From: Marixanthomonas sp002364245
GTDB taxonomy: Bacteria; Bacteroidota; Bacteroidia; Flavobacteriales; Flavobacteriaceae
Direction: 5' to 3'
DNA length: 64,000 nt
Assembly: GCA_963973455.1 (NCBI GenBank)
Contig: CAXAZF010000001.1
Location: 62,001 to 126,000, forward strand
Shown: piece after piece, positions 33,688 to 42,334 of the stretch
Layout: every line of letters begins with the position of its first letter
Numbering within the stretch: position 1 is the first letter of the stretch
Notes under the pieces: generated by a model
What the model saw: the letters and a program-made list of their open reading frames with translations, nothing else
What the model was told of the DNA's origin: nothing
Databases searched by the model: none
Program-made: the position numbers and the translations under genes

Positions 33688-35032
33688 CGTTAAAATCTAA
33701 AATCCAAGTTTTGTGTTTAAATGATTCCTTTTCTTGTAATAAATCTACTTTAGGATCAATATACGGTTGGCTCAATCTTCCGTTTAATGCGACGTAGCTC
33801 TCCACATATACTTCTACATTTTTATGGCCTTGTGCTGAAAAATGTTCTCCTAAAAAGTGTGCGTATTCTAATATAAAATCTGGTTGAAAGCTCATTTGTT
33901 TTTCCTGAAATGGATTCAAAAAATCACTGTTATCTACATAAAATTGTTTTCCAGTTTTTCCATCCACTACTTTAAACTGTGCATAACCGGCTTTTTCCAT
34001 CAACATAACGCGCCACGAGAAACGGTACCCTTCTTCGGTCCAGAATAACTCCCCGGGATATGCTAAATAGCGCCACGGAAAGACTAGTTGAAATAATAAA
34101 AAAACCGTTATAATGGTTATTGATATACCTTTCTTCTTCTGAAAAAAATTTGTTTCGATCTTCTTATCCATTTCAGTTTTATCAATCTTAAAAGCTTTTG
34201 ATATAAATTGAAGTATTTTATGATGAACCGATGCATCAAAGAAAATCAATGCACTCACAATCATGATAAACGGAAACATTCCGATAGGAAACAACGCCCG
34301 AGTCATTATGTGAAAGAGTACCACTAAAATAAAAGCAAACCAGCGAGTGCGCCTATATAGTAATAAAAAGGGAATGGTCAAATCGTATAGCGCACCACCC
34401 CAGCTAAAAGAATAATGCATCCATTCTTGCTGCATAAGATTTCCCAATAAGGGCAAATCATATCTTGAAGGAAGCCAAATTTTTAAAGGCATAGCTTTTA
34501 ATAACCAATCACTGTTTAACTTTGCCAAACCAGCATAAAAATAAACTATTGCGAGCATCAATTTAATTGAGTCAATTGTCCAACTGGGAACGTAATAAGA
34601 GGCTTTTTTTAAATTTTGCTTGGCATCTATTGAAAAATAAGTATTTGCAGGTAAAAAAATCATTAAAAAACTTACACAACTAATAAAATAGTAATGATTT
34701 AGGTACGTGGTTTTATCCATCAACTCTATATAAGTAAAGCTGAGGAAAAAGGTAATGATCGCTATTCGGTATTTAAACCCTATCGCAACAAAAAATGCGG
34801 CCAGGCCGCAAGTGGCAAAAAGCAAATAGGTATAATTGCCTAAAGGCTCGATCCACTCAAACCCGTAATAGGAAAAATGAAATTTAGGTTTTATATATAA
34901 TTTGTCAATCCATCCGTTTAACCAAAAGCGGACTATGCTTATTAACATCATAACACCAAAAAAAACACGAAAGACCGCAAGTGGCGCGGCCTGTGTTTGT
35001 TTCGTGAAATATGTTTTTAAAGCCGGACTCAT
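33668..35032 (-). CDS. HTTM/vitamin K-dependent gamma-carboxylase-like membrane protein
   Basis: A 454-residue membrane protein with about six to eight helices and a soluble C-terminal part. The core resembles vitamin K-dependent gamma-glutamyl carboxylase (GGCX). DKTTYLNHYYF at 106-116 is like human DKTSWNNHSYL. YFYAGLAKLNSDW at 164-176 is like the human catalytic segment, with K171 at the place of the catalytic lysine. LFHIMTRALFPIGMF (239-253) is like human YFHCMNSQLFSIGMF. These human sequences are from memory. The enzyme class adds CO2 to glutamate using reduced vitamin K. Menaquinol would be the local form. Substrate unknown; neighbours are secreted lipoproteins. Activity is inferred. 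Confidence 0.85.
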   Translation of the reverse strand: MSPALKTYFTKQTQAAPLAVFRVFFGVMMLISIVRFWLNGWIDKLYIKPKFHFSYYGFEWIEPLGNYTYLLFATCGLAAFFVAIGFKYRIAIITFFLSFTYIELMDKTTYLNHYYFISCVSFLMIFLPANTYFSIDAKQNLKKASYYVPSWTIDSIKLMLAIVYFYAGLAKLNSDWLLKAMPLKIWLPSRYDLPLLGNLMQQEWMHYSFSWGGALYDLTIPFLLLYRRTRWFAFILVVLFHIMTRALFPIGMFPFIMIVSALIFFDASVHHKILQFISKAFKIDKTEMDKKIETNFFQKKKGISITIITVFLLFQLVFPWRYLAYPGELFWTEEGYRFSWRVMLMEKAGYAQFKVVDGKTGKQFYVDNSDFLNPFQEKQMSFQPDFILEYAHFLGEHFSAQGHKNVEVYVESYVALNGRLSQPYIDPKVDLLQEKESFKHKTWILDFNDEIKGL

Positions 35033-35035
35033 TGG

Positions 35036-36154
35036 TTAATCACCATCAGCATCTACATAGTCAACACTAATATCCATGGCCTGCAACATATCAACTTTCA
35101 TTAAAATCACGTTTCGTTGCAATTCGTTATAGGTGTTTAGCATTTTAGTATTGTCATTTTCAATTTGAAGTGAAAAATTATCATTCAAACCTTGTAAGTT
35201 AGTTTTAGCAGTTTCAAATTGAGCCGTAATTAAGTTCCCTAAATTTTCACCGTTTTTAATCGTGTTTAAATAGGCTAAATAGGTTTTAAAGCTTTCACCT
35301 TTAGTGGCACTATTAAAGTGCTTTCCTTCAAAAAAGTTTTGAGTCGCTTGCAAAGCCTCTATAGCAAGTTGTTTTGAAATATCTTCTTTATAAAAGGCCT
35401 CTACTTTTTCAGGAAGCGGATCATTAGAAAAAACACCTGCCGGAATTCCTACTTTTCCTGCACGTAATGCTTTTTCATAATAAAATACATAGTCGTTAGC
35501 TAGCTTATCTACAGATCCAGATGCCGATGAGCTTGTGTTATCCACGAATGTATCACGGTATCCGTTGTTCCAGTCATTTAAAACTGTTTCGGTTAAGGTT
35601 GAAATGGTTTCAGCAAGTGTATTTAAGTATTCCTTATAGTTTTGGGCATTTCCGTTTGTTGTATAGAAAGCAACAATTTCTTCATCTGTAGAAGCTAAGC
35701 CATTGATTAAATAATCGATTGCTGGAAAACCTTGCGCGTCGATAGTAGAAGGTAACGAAAGGTCATAATTTCCATCAGCAATTAAACCATCAATTTCCGA
35801 TGTATTGGTAGGATATACGTTCAACCTATTTCGGTAATTAAGTGCTTCGGCTTTCCCTATTTCGAACATTGAAACCCGTTGAAAGGCAAGATATGATTCT
35901 GTCCAGGTTGCACGTAATTCTTGTAACGTTTCAACCGAGGGGTTTTCAGTAAAACTACTTGATGCTGTCACTAAGTTACTTGCCTCGGTATTAAAAGCAG
36001 TATAGGAAGGTACAATAATATTATCTGCCCAGTTTATGAGCATTGCTTTTCTATCAAAAGCATCATTGTCTTCATCAGGGCTTGTTGACTCGTCTTCTGA
36101 ACAAGCAAACGCTATTATTCCTATTAGTAGTAAAAACAGACCTTTTTTAACCAT
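35036..36154 (-). CDS. Imelysin-family lipoprotein with an altered GxHxxE site
   Basis: A 372-residue predicted lipoprotein (Cys 18 in AFAC). The helical body matches imelysin/EfeO-like proteins, which are linked to iron uptake: SYLAFQRVSMFEIGKAEAL, FQRV, and the two-bundle architecture. The family's GxHxxE motif is here G142-F-P-A-I-D147, so His is replaced by Pro and Glu by Asp. The protein may still bind metal differently or may act as a scaffold. It lies three bases before the HTTM gene and is preceded by a hairpin (36174-36207) after the DUF4856 gene. Confidence 0.85.
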   Translation of the reverse strand: MVKKGLFLLLIGIIAFACSEDESTSPDEDNDAFDRKAMLINWADNIIVPSYTAFNTEASNLVTASSSFTENPSVETLQELRATWTESYLAFQRVSMFEIGKAEALNYRNRLNVYPTNTSEIDGLIADGNYDLSLPSTIDAQGFPAIDYLINGLASTDEEIVAFYTTNGNAQNYKEYLNTLAETISTLTETVLNDWNNGYRDTFVDNTSSSASGSVDKLANDYVFYYEKALRAGKVGIPAGVFSNDPLPEKVEAFYKEDISKQLAIEALQATQNFFEGKHFNSATKGESFKTYLAYLNTIKNGENLGNLITAQFETAKTNLQGLNDNFSLQIENDNTKMLNTYNELQRNVILMKVDMLQAMDISVDYVDADGD

Positions 36155-36173
36155 TGTAATATAATTCTATTAT

Positions 36174-36207
36174 TAAAAAACCAACCGACATTCAAAACCG
36201 GTTGGTT
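36174..36207 (-). terminator. Intercistronic hairpin between the DUF4856 and imelysin genes
   Basis: In the minus direction CCAACCG and CGGTTGG arms (36181-36187, 36199-36205) with A/T extension are followed by six or more T residues. It looks like a terminator but lies inside an apparent operon. It may act as a partial terminator or mRNA stabiliser that makes more DUF4856 protein than downstream products. Confidence 0.6.
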
Positions 36208-36217
36208 TTCACTTTTT

Positions 36218-37432
36218 TTAATTGGCAGCTTCTGCTACCGTAAATCCAAATGCTGAAGCAATCGTTTCAGAAATGGTATCCAGTTTTTCTGGGGTTACAT
36301 CCCAAAATCCGTTGCCTTCTAATAGTTGTGTTTTAAAAGTTTCTAACTCAGAAGGAGAAACGTAAGGTGCTCCCGTATTTGTGTTATTTGTAAAACGAAG
36401 GCTGTACATAAAGCCAAAACCTTCAGAAAGGTCGTGAAAAGCTCCGCCCATATCATTATTGGCTATTGCTTCTTTTCCAGCTTGTAAATAGTAAACCGCT
36501 CGTACTGCAATAGTTTTTGATATATTTTCTTTTATGATAGCAACCTGCTCATCTCTTAGCTCATAATCTCCCGCTACAATCGCAGCACGCCCTGTTTTAA
36601 AGGCAGTGAAAACATCTTCTGCTAGACCTTCAAAATCCTCATCACCATCTACTCTACCTAAATAATTGAACAATAAGCGGTCATCACTTTCATTTAATAC
36701 GCTATTTGGGTTTTCGGTTGGTATGGATGGATCCCCATAAAGATACCCATAAGCTTCATCCCACTTATGTTCCATGGTTGTGTAGTTGTTATCCCCATCA
36801 AGTATTTGATTGTCGTTATTTTCTCTGTTTGATGCTTCGTCCAATACAGATGTTGACAGGTAATTGTTCAGGATTTGATCGGTCAATAACGCACCTATCA
36901 GTCCTTTTGCAAAAGCTTGGTTTAACTCAACCCCTTTTTCATTAACGTAGCGTACGGAAGATCCATCTGCAATCTGACCTGCAACACCAGGTTTAGCGAT
37001 AGTATTTTCATTAGGGAATACTACATTTACTTGATCAGAAATATATGATTCAAAATCTGCTTTTATTTCAGCACTTTCTGTAGCGTTTGCTGAAAAATAA
37101 TCTGCCGATGCTGCTGTTTTACTTTTTATGTTTTTTCCAGAAGCGTTTAAATCTGTGTTTTCAAAATCGTTGGCTCCTTCTACGTGAGCAAACATATTTA
37201 AAAGAGATTCTTCTGTCGCAGTATCGAAGTTGTTAAATGAACCTATTAACTCTGTTGACATTTGTAGTCTGGTAGTTTGTCCTGGAAACTGCACTGTAGT
37301 TTCACCTCCTCGTTCAAATGAGTAGTTTGTAGGAACATCAATATCTTGTTGTACATCACCAGCTTCATCATCTGATGAACATGAAGCTAATATTAAGCTC
37401 ATTACAACTGCGGGATACAATAATTTTTTCAT
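36218..37432 (-). CDS. DUF4856-type lipoprotein
   Basis: A 404-residue predicted lipoprotein (Cys 18 in ILASC). The mature part is acidic and helical, with the repeated start YSFERGGETTVQFPGQTTRLQM and later segments DNNYTTMEHKWDEAYGYLYG and FHDLSEGFGFMYSLRFTN, which I associate with DUF4856, a family found next to imelysin genes in Bacteroidota. It is probably outer-membrane bound. It is the first gene of the operon and has the promoter and palindromic operator directly upstream. Confidence 0.8.
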   Translation of the reverse strand: MKKLLYPAVVMSLILASCSSDDEAGDVQQDIDVPTNYSFERGGETTVQFPGQTTRLQMSTELIGSFNNFDTATEESLLNMFAHVEGANDFENTDLNASGKNIKSKTAASADYFSANATESAEIKADFESYISDQVNVVFPNENTIAKPGVAGQIADGSSVRYVNEKGVELNQAFAKGLIGALLTDQILNNYLSTSVLDEASNRENNDNQILDGDNNYTTMEHKWDEAYGYLYGDPSIPTENPNSVLNESDDRLLFNYLGRVDGDEDFEGLAEDVFTAFKTGRAAIVAGDYELRDEQVAIIKENISKTIAVRAVYYLQAGKEAIANNDMGGAFHDLSEGFGFMYSLRFTNNTNTGAPYVSPSELETFKTQLLEGNGFWDVTPEKLDTISETIASAFGFTVAEAAN

Positions 37433-37477
37433 TAGGGTTTATTTAGACTTGTTATAAATAATTGGTTTTTCAGAATG

Positions 37478-37509
37478 CAAATATAAAATGGACAAAGCAT
37501 TCTTACAAC
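37478..37509 (-). promoter_or_regulatory. Promoter of the DUF4856-imelysin-HTTM-receptor operon
   Basis: On the minus strand TTG (37507-37509) is followed by a 21-base spacer and the -7 box TATATTTG (37478-37485). Transcription would begin near 37471, about 39 bases before the DUF4856 start. The proposed operator lies directly upstream of the TTG. Confidence 0.65.
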
Positions 37510-37510
37510 T

Positions 37511-37535
37511 TTATTTAGATTAAATTTAAATAAAT
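37511..37535. promoter_or_regulatory. 25-base near-perfect palindrome, candidate Fur/DtxR-type operator
   Basis: The arms 37511-37522 and 37524-37535 are inverted repeats matching at 11 of 12 positions around a central A (TTTATTTAGATT / AATTTAAATAAA). The inner 19 bases have the 9-1-9 layout of a classic Fur box. It touches the -33 element, where a bound repressor would stop transcription. An iron-responsive repressor is the likely ligand because the genes downstream are iron-uptake-like. Confidence 0.5.
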
Positions 37536-37568
37536 ATCCTGTGTAGCTATTTCTATATTAATAATCAA

Positions 37569-38042
37569 CTACTTAGAAGAAACTTGTAGTTCGTTTTTAT
37601 ATTGAAGACGGACCAATCCAGCCCACTGTAGAATCAATTTTTGTTCAGCTTCGGTTAAATCGCCGTGAATCCATGTGTATTCCTTTAATGGCATTTCACC
37701 ATCTTCTATCATTTCGACTAACTCTTCCATTTTATGGTCTTTTTTCTTAGTGGAATAGGAATCCCAATCAGATACGTTAAAATGACCTTTTCCATGTTCT
37801 ACATGATCATCTAACCAAAAAGAGAAAGGTGCAACCTCAGCATACCAAGGATATTGGGTTTGGTCACTATGGCAATCGTAGCAATTTTGTTTTAATAATA
37901 ATGCAACCTCGGCAGAGGGCTTTGTTTCTTTTTCAAAAAGCGCTACACTTTCATAACCCCCATTATTTTTATCTGGACGGATAAATTGTATCATTACTAG
38001 GGCTACCAATAATACTATAAGAATGTACTTTATTATTTTCAT
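37569..38042 (-). CDS. Haem-binding domain protein (single CxxCH)
   Basis: A 157-residue protein with one N-terminal membrane anchor/signal (ILIVLLVALVMIQF). The motif CYDCH (about residues 54-58) can attach c-type haem, and the context NCYDCHSDQTQYPWYAEVAPFS is the usual signature of the haem-binding domain family found in Bacteroidota. The rest has WxxxD helices and KDHKMEELVEMIEDGEMPL. Electron transfer role in the periplasm is likely. It is upstream of the iron-type operon but separated by its promoter. Confidence 0.85.
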   Translation of the reverse strand: MKIIKYILIVLLVALVMIQFIRPDKNNGGYESVALFEKETKPSAEVALLLKQNCYDCHSDQTQYPWYAEVAPFSFWLDDHVEHGKGHFNVSDWDSYSTKKKDHKMEELVEMIEDGEMPLKEYTWIHGDLTEAEQKLILQWAGLVRLQYKNELQVSSK

Positions 38043-38127
38043 GGATAGTTAAAAATTAGAAACGCAAAATTAAGAATTTATTTAGAACAATTCTTTATAA
38101 GAATCCATAAAAATTAATTTTATATGG

Positions 38128-39669
38128 TTAAATAGATTTTAGATAGCGAATCAAAGATTTTCTGATATCAAACGCTAACTCATCTTCTTCAGGTTCATAT
38201 ACTTTTACTATTCCGCTATTATTTCGAGTTAGAAATGGAATATCCAATCCTTTTAAAAGAAAGTCACTTAAAGCAATTGTATATACCTTATTGTAGTTAA
38301 TAGGTTTTCCCGCAATTAACCAGTTCCCTGAAGAGCTTTGTGAAATTTTATAACGTTGTAAGTAAGCTCCTTTTCCGCGTTGTGACTTTCCGTAATCTAA
38401 AACTTCTTTAAGTAGTTCACCTTTTAAATCTACTTTTAATACACTTCCACCAAATGGCAATACCCTAAAAATATCAACACTGGTTAATCTTCCTGAGAGC
38501 ATATCATCGATACGGAACGAACCACTATTTACTAATGCAGCATCTACATTGTAATTATAAGCAAAGGCCATCGCCTCGGTCACTTTATCTCCTAAATTGG
38601 TTTGAGTACTCCTATTGGCACTATCTGTTCCGTCCAAAGGTATGCTAGGTGTATAGATTATTTCATTAGCATTTGGCACTATATTTGAAAGTTGGGTTTC
38701 TAACACTTCATTCCATTTTTTTACAACTCGGTCAACATTAGATTGCAACGGGACTTTTTCATCTAAATACATAATCTTCGAGTTTACATACAAGACTTGT
38801 GTACGCAGATTGTAAACCAATGTATGTATGTACATGGAAATAGCATTGGCATCTGCTTTAGCGATAACGGTATTACCTTCTCGCTCTAAATTGCTAACGT
38901 GTTCGTGGCCACCCATTATCAAAGGGATTTCGGGTAATTCTTTTGATAATTGATGATCTTGATCTATAGTTAGATGGGTTAATCCTATTACAAAATCCAC
39001 TTTCGGATATACTAAATCATAAGCACGTTTGGCTTCTTTGTATATATTTCCATATTGAACATATTCTTTCGGATTTGAGTCAAGTGTCAACCCTATAAAC
39101 CCAAACCGTACCTCATTGCCTAAAGAATCTTTTACAAAAATTGTTTTATAGTCTGAAATAGGTTCGTTTCCCATTTCTAGTTTGGTTTGAAAAGGCTGTT
39201 TTGCTCCGTCTGGTGTAACATGGAAAACATTTGAGGATACCCAAGGGAAAGTAGATTCATTTAGACGCTCCTGCAGTTCTCCTTCGGTAAGGTCAAACTC
39301 ATGGTTCCCAAATGTTACTAAATCAAAATCCATGGCGTTCATTACTTCAATCATTTGCTTCCCCTTAATTCGCTCGCCATCTTTTTCCATATTACCAAGG
39401 AGCGATGGGTTTAAAAAATCACCCGCCATAAACAAAAAAGTATTGGGATTGCGTTCCTTTATAGAATCCCTAACATAAGCAACACGAGCCATTCCGCCGT
39501 ATTTACCCCCTTGCAATGGAGCTATCTCATAAACATCATTAACCTGTAAAAACTTAATGGTTACAATACCCTTTCCATAAAAAGGTTCTTCGGGTATAGG
39601 CTCCATGAGCGTACAACCATACAATAAAAAAATTGCAAAAACCGGTAATAAAAGTATTCGTCTTTCCAT
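38128..39669 (-). CDS. 5'-nucleotidase/metallophosphatase lipoprotein
   Basis: A 513-residue secreted 5'-nucleotidase (UshA-like). A lipobox follows the hydrophobic start (FLLYGC). The N-terminal calcineurin-like domain has LQVNDVYEIAPLQGG, MAGDFLNPS, TFGNHEFDLTEGEL and IMGGHEHV, metal ligands of the binuclear site. The C-terminal domain has SGSFRIDDMLSG and the FGGSVLKVDL substrate-binding region. The frame extends to 39720, but the ATG at 39669 gives the signal and lies one base after the HMG-CoA lyase stop. The two may be coupled. It hydrolyses extracellular nucleotides for salvage. Confidence 0.92.
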   Translation of the reverse strand: MERRILLLPVFAIFLLYGCTLMEPIPEEPFYGKGIVTIKFLQVNDVYEIAPLQGGKYGGMARVAYVRDSIKERNPNTFLFMAGDFLNPSLLGNMEKDGERIKGKQMIEVMNAMDFDLVTFGNHEFDLTEGELQERLNESTFPWVSSNVFHVTPDGAKQPFQTKLEMGNEPISDYKTIFVKDSLGNEVRFGFIGLTLDSNPKEYVQYGNIYKEAKRAYDLVYPKVDFVIGLTHLTIDQDHQLSKELPEIPLIMGGHEHVSNLEREGNTVIAKADANAISMYIHTLVYNLRTQVLYVNSKIMYLDEKVPLQSNVDRVVKKWNEVLETQLSNIVPNANEIIYTPSIPLDGTDSANRSTQTNLGDKVTEAMAFAYNYNVDAALVNSGSFRIDDMLSGRLTSVDIFRVLPFGGSVLKVDLKGELLKEVLDYGKSQRGKGAYLQRYKISQSSSGNWLIAGKPINYNKVYTIALSDFLLKGLDIPFLTRNNSGIVKVYEPEEDELAFDIRKSLIRYLKSI

Positions 39670-39670
39670 A

Positions 39671-40534
39671 TCAATGATATTTACTGAATATTTTTGTTGC
39701 TTCATTATGGGCACTTTCAAATGCCATAGGATTTATATTACAATCAGCTTTTTCAGTAGTGAAATAACTTAACATTTTTTCAGTCGGCATATTTCCAGTT
39801 AATTCATCTTTTGCCATTGGGCATCCTCCAAAGCCCTGTATGGCACCGTCAAATCTAAAACAACCAGCTTTGTATGCAGCATCGATTTTTTCATGCCACA
39901 ACGCGGGGGTTGTATGTAAATGAGCTCCAAACTCAATGTGGGGATAATGGGGGATCAAATTTGAAAACAAATAGTCAATGATATCGGGTGTTGAGGATCC
40001 TACCGTATCGCTTAATGACAAGATTTTAACACCCATGGCCGATAACTTTTCGGTCCACTCTGCTACAATCTCAACATTCCAAGGGTCTCCATAGGGATTA
40101 CCGAAACCCATTGATAAATAAGCAACTACTTGTTTATCGTTTATAATAGCCAAATTAAGAATTTCTTTTAAAATATCAAGGGATTGAGCAATAGTTTTAT
40201 GGGTATTTCGCATTTGGAAGTTTTCCGAAATAGAAAAAGGATAGCCCAAATAGTCAATTTCTGGGTGTTTTACTGCATCTTCTGCCCCTCGTACATTGGC
40301 AACAATTGATAGTAGCTTGCTATCGGTTTTAGAAAGGTCTAATTGTGAAAGTACCTCGGCCGTATCCTTCATCTGTGGGATTGCCTTAGGTGAAACGAAA
40401 CTCCCGAAGTCTATGGTATCAAAGCCACAGCGCAATAGCGATTGTATATATTGAACCTTCTTTTGGGTTGGCACCCAATCTTTTATTCCTTGCATCGCAT
40501 CTCTGGGACACTCTATTAATTTTACTTTTTGCAT
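39671..40534 (-). CDS. mvaB: Hydroxymethylglutaryl-CoA lyase
   Basis: A 287-residue TIM-barrel lyase that cleaves HMG-CoA into acetyl-CoA and acetoacetate, the last step of leucine breakdown. Key parts: LIECPRDAMQGIKDWV at the N-terminus (metal-binding Asp), SDTVGSS, the HLHTTPA His pair, and the glycine loop GGCPMAKDELTGNMPTE with the catalytic Cys. Length is normal. The leucine dehydrogenase gene 6 kb away points to branched-chain amino acid use. It is followed almost directly by the nucleotidase gene. Confidence 0.93.
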   Translation of the reverse strand: MQKVKLIECPRDAMQGIKDWVPTQKKVQYIQSLLRCGFDTIDFGSFVSPKAIPQMKDTAEVLSQLDLSKTDSKLLSIVANVRGAEDAVKHPEIDYLGYPFSISENFQMRNTHKTIAQSLDILKEILNLAIINDKQVVAYLSMGFGNPYGDPWNVEIVAEWTEKLSAMGVKILSLSDTVGSSTPDIIDYLFSNLIPHYPHIEFGAHLHTTPALWHEKIDAAYKAGCFRFDGAIQGFGGCPMAKDELTGNMPTEKMLSYFTTEKADCNINPMAFESAHNEATKIFSKYH

Positions 40535-40588
40535 TACCCCAAAGATACAGGATTTTAAAATGCAAACTTTAGCTTTTTCTTATTCCCA

Positions 40589-41224
40589 TCATGGGATTAA
40601 AATAAAAACTGCTATTCCTATAAAAACGACTATTTGTAACCATTTTAAAATAACACCTACTGATTTGTGCTTAACTATGTAAGAAGAAATACTACCAGCC
40701 AATACAGCAATTAAACCAAATACTAAAAATGAAATTACCATAAAAACAATTCCTAAAATATAAAATTGACTTACGGTATTTTCAGTTTCATTCCAAAGAA
40801 AGGCAGGGAAAAATGCCAAAAAGAAAATCATCACCTTGGGGTTTACCAAGTTCATGATGACACCTTGTTTAAACAGTTGAGCATTTGTTTTTGTAGGTAT
40901 TCTATTGTTTTTTCCTTCCGAAGTAACAGGGACGACAATTGTTGCATCATTCTTAAACACAACATACGCTAAATATAGTAAGTACAATGCACCCAACACC
41001 TTGATACCGTAAAATAATGTTGGCGAAGTGGTAATTACTGCTGAAAGACCAAAGGCCAAAAAAGTAGTGTGCACAATACACCCTGTAACTAACCCTGCTG
41101 TTGTTGCCAAGCCACTTTTTACACCGTTAACCAATGACTGTGTTAACACGTATATATTATCAGGTCCTGGCGAAAAAGCTAACGCCACAGTTGCCAATGC
41201 AAATGATAAAAGGTTTTCGGTCAT
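40589..41224 (-). CDS. LysE-family amino-acid exporter
   Basis: A 211-residue membrane protein with about six helices. It opens LSFALATVALAFSPGPDNIYVLTQSLVNG, the family's N-terminal signature with the PGP motif, and has FLAFFPAFLW and the Asn-Pro pair MNLVNPKVMIFFLAF in the middle. LysE/RhtB proteins export basic amino acids, threonine or homoserine; the substrate here is not predictable. Its start overlaps the stop of pyrD by four bases. Confidence 0.88.
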   Translation of the reverse strand: MTENLLSFALATVALAFSPGPDNIYVLTQSLVNGVKSGLATTAGLVTGCIVHTTFLAFGLSAVITTSPTLFYGIKVLGALYLLYLAYVVFKNDATIVVPVTSEGKNNRIPTKTNAQLFKQGVIMNLVNPKVMIFFLAFFPAFLWNETENTVSQFYILGIVFMVISFLVFGLIAVLAGSISSYIVKHKSVGVILKWLQIVVFIGIAVFILIP

Positions 41225-42246
41225 ACACTGTGTTCCTGCCTTAAAATAGCTTTATTTATATCTTTAATTAACTGTGGCCCTTCATAAATAAAACCCGTGT
41301 ACAATTGTATGAGACTCGCACCAGCTTCAAGTTTTTCAAGCGCATCATTCGCGCTATGAATCCCTCCTACCCCAATTATCGGAAATGCTTTATTACTTTT
41401 TTCTGAAAGAAACCGAATCACCTCTGTTGAACGATGCGTCAATGGCTTTCCACTTAAACCTCCCATTTCAGCTTTATTTTCTGAAATCAATCCGTCTCGA
41501 TTTATGGTCGTGTTAGTGGCAATTACTCCATCTATTTTAGTTTCTGAAACAATTTCAATAATATCCAATAATTGTTCATCGGTTAAATCTGGGGCGATTT
41601 TTAGCAATATTGGTTTTCGTTTTGAGTGAAATTCATTTTTATCTTGAAGTGTTTGCAACAAGCGGGTTAACGGCTCTTTATCCTGCAATGCTCTTAAGTT
41701 CGGCGTGTTTGGTGAACTTACATTTACTACAAAATAATCTACATAATCAAATAAAGCCTCAAAGCAAATTACATAATCGGTAACCGCTTCGTCATTGGCC
41801 GTAACTTTGTTCTTCCCAATATTTCCGCCGATAAGAACATTTTTATTGGTTTTTAAACGCTCTACAGCCTCTTCAACTCCTCCGTTATTAAAACCCATTC
41901 GGTTAATAATGGCACTGTCAGACTGTAATCGAAATAGTCTTTTTTTAGGGTTTCCGGGTTGTGGCTTCGGAGTAACAGTTCCTATCTCTATAAATCCAAA
42001 ACCTAAATTGGAAAGCTCTTTATACAGTTTTGCATCTTTATCAAATCCCGCTGCCAATCCCACTGGGTTTGGAAATTTTAAACCAAAAACTTCTCGTTCA
42101 AGCCTTTTATCATTTACCTTATAAAGACTTTTAAAGAGTCCACCAAGTCCTAGGTTGTTAAAAAACCTAATTAACTTAAAAGTAAAGTGATGTACTTTTT
42201 CCGGATCGAATTGAAAAAGGATGGGACGAATTATAGATTTGTACAT
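41221..42246 (-). CDS. pyrD: Dihydroorotate dehydrogenase (quinone), class 2
   Basis: PyrD oxidises dihydroorotate to orotate in pyrimidine synthesis and passes electrons to the quinone pool. The 341-residue length, the N-terminal membrane-binding helices (MYKSIIRPILFQFDPEKVHHF), GLAAGFDKDAKLY, the catalytic Ser in VNVSSPNTPNLR, KIAPDLTDEQ, and the FMN motif IGVGGIHSA show class 2. It shares four bases with the following LysE gene on the same strand. Confidence 0.95.
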   Translation of the reverse strand: MYKSIIRPILFQFDPEKVHHFTFKLIRFFNNLGLGGLFKSLYKVNDKRLEREVFGLKFPNPVGLAAGFDKDAKLYKELSNLGFGFIEIGTVTPKPQPGNPKKRLFRLQSDSAIINRMGFNNGGVEEAVERLKTNKNVLIGGNIGKNKVTANDEAVTDYVICFEALFDYVDYFVVNVSSPNTPNLRALQDKEPLTRLLQTLQDKNEFHSKRKPILLKIAPDLTDEQLLDIIEIVSETKIDGVIATNTTINRDGLISENKAEMGGLSGKPLTHRSTEVIRFLSEKSNKAFPIIGVGGIHSANDALEKLEAGASLIQLYTGFIYEGPQLIKDINKAILRQEHSV

Positions 42247-42334
42247 AGGCGAAAGGAATCTTCGGCAAAAATAGCAAGAAAGTATGTATTAATTATTTTG
42301 AATATGCTTTAATTTGTAGTGCAAAAGAAAAATT

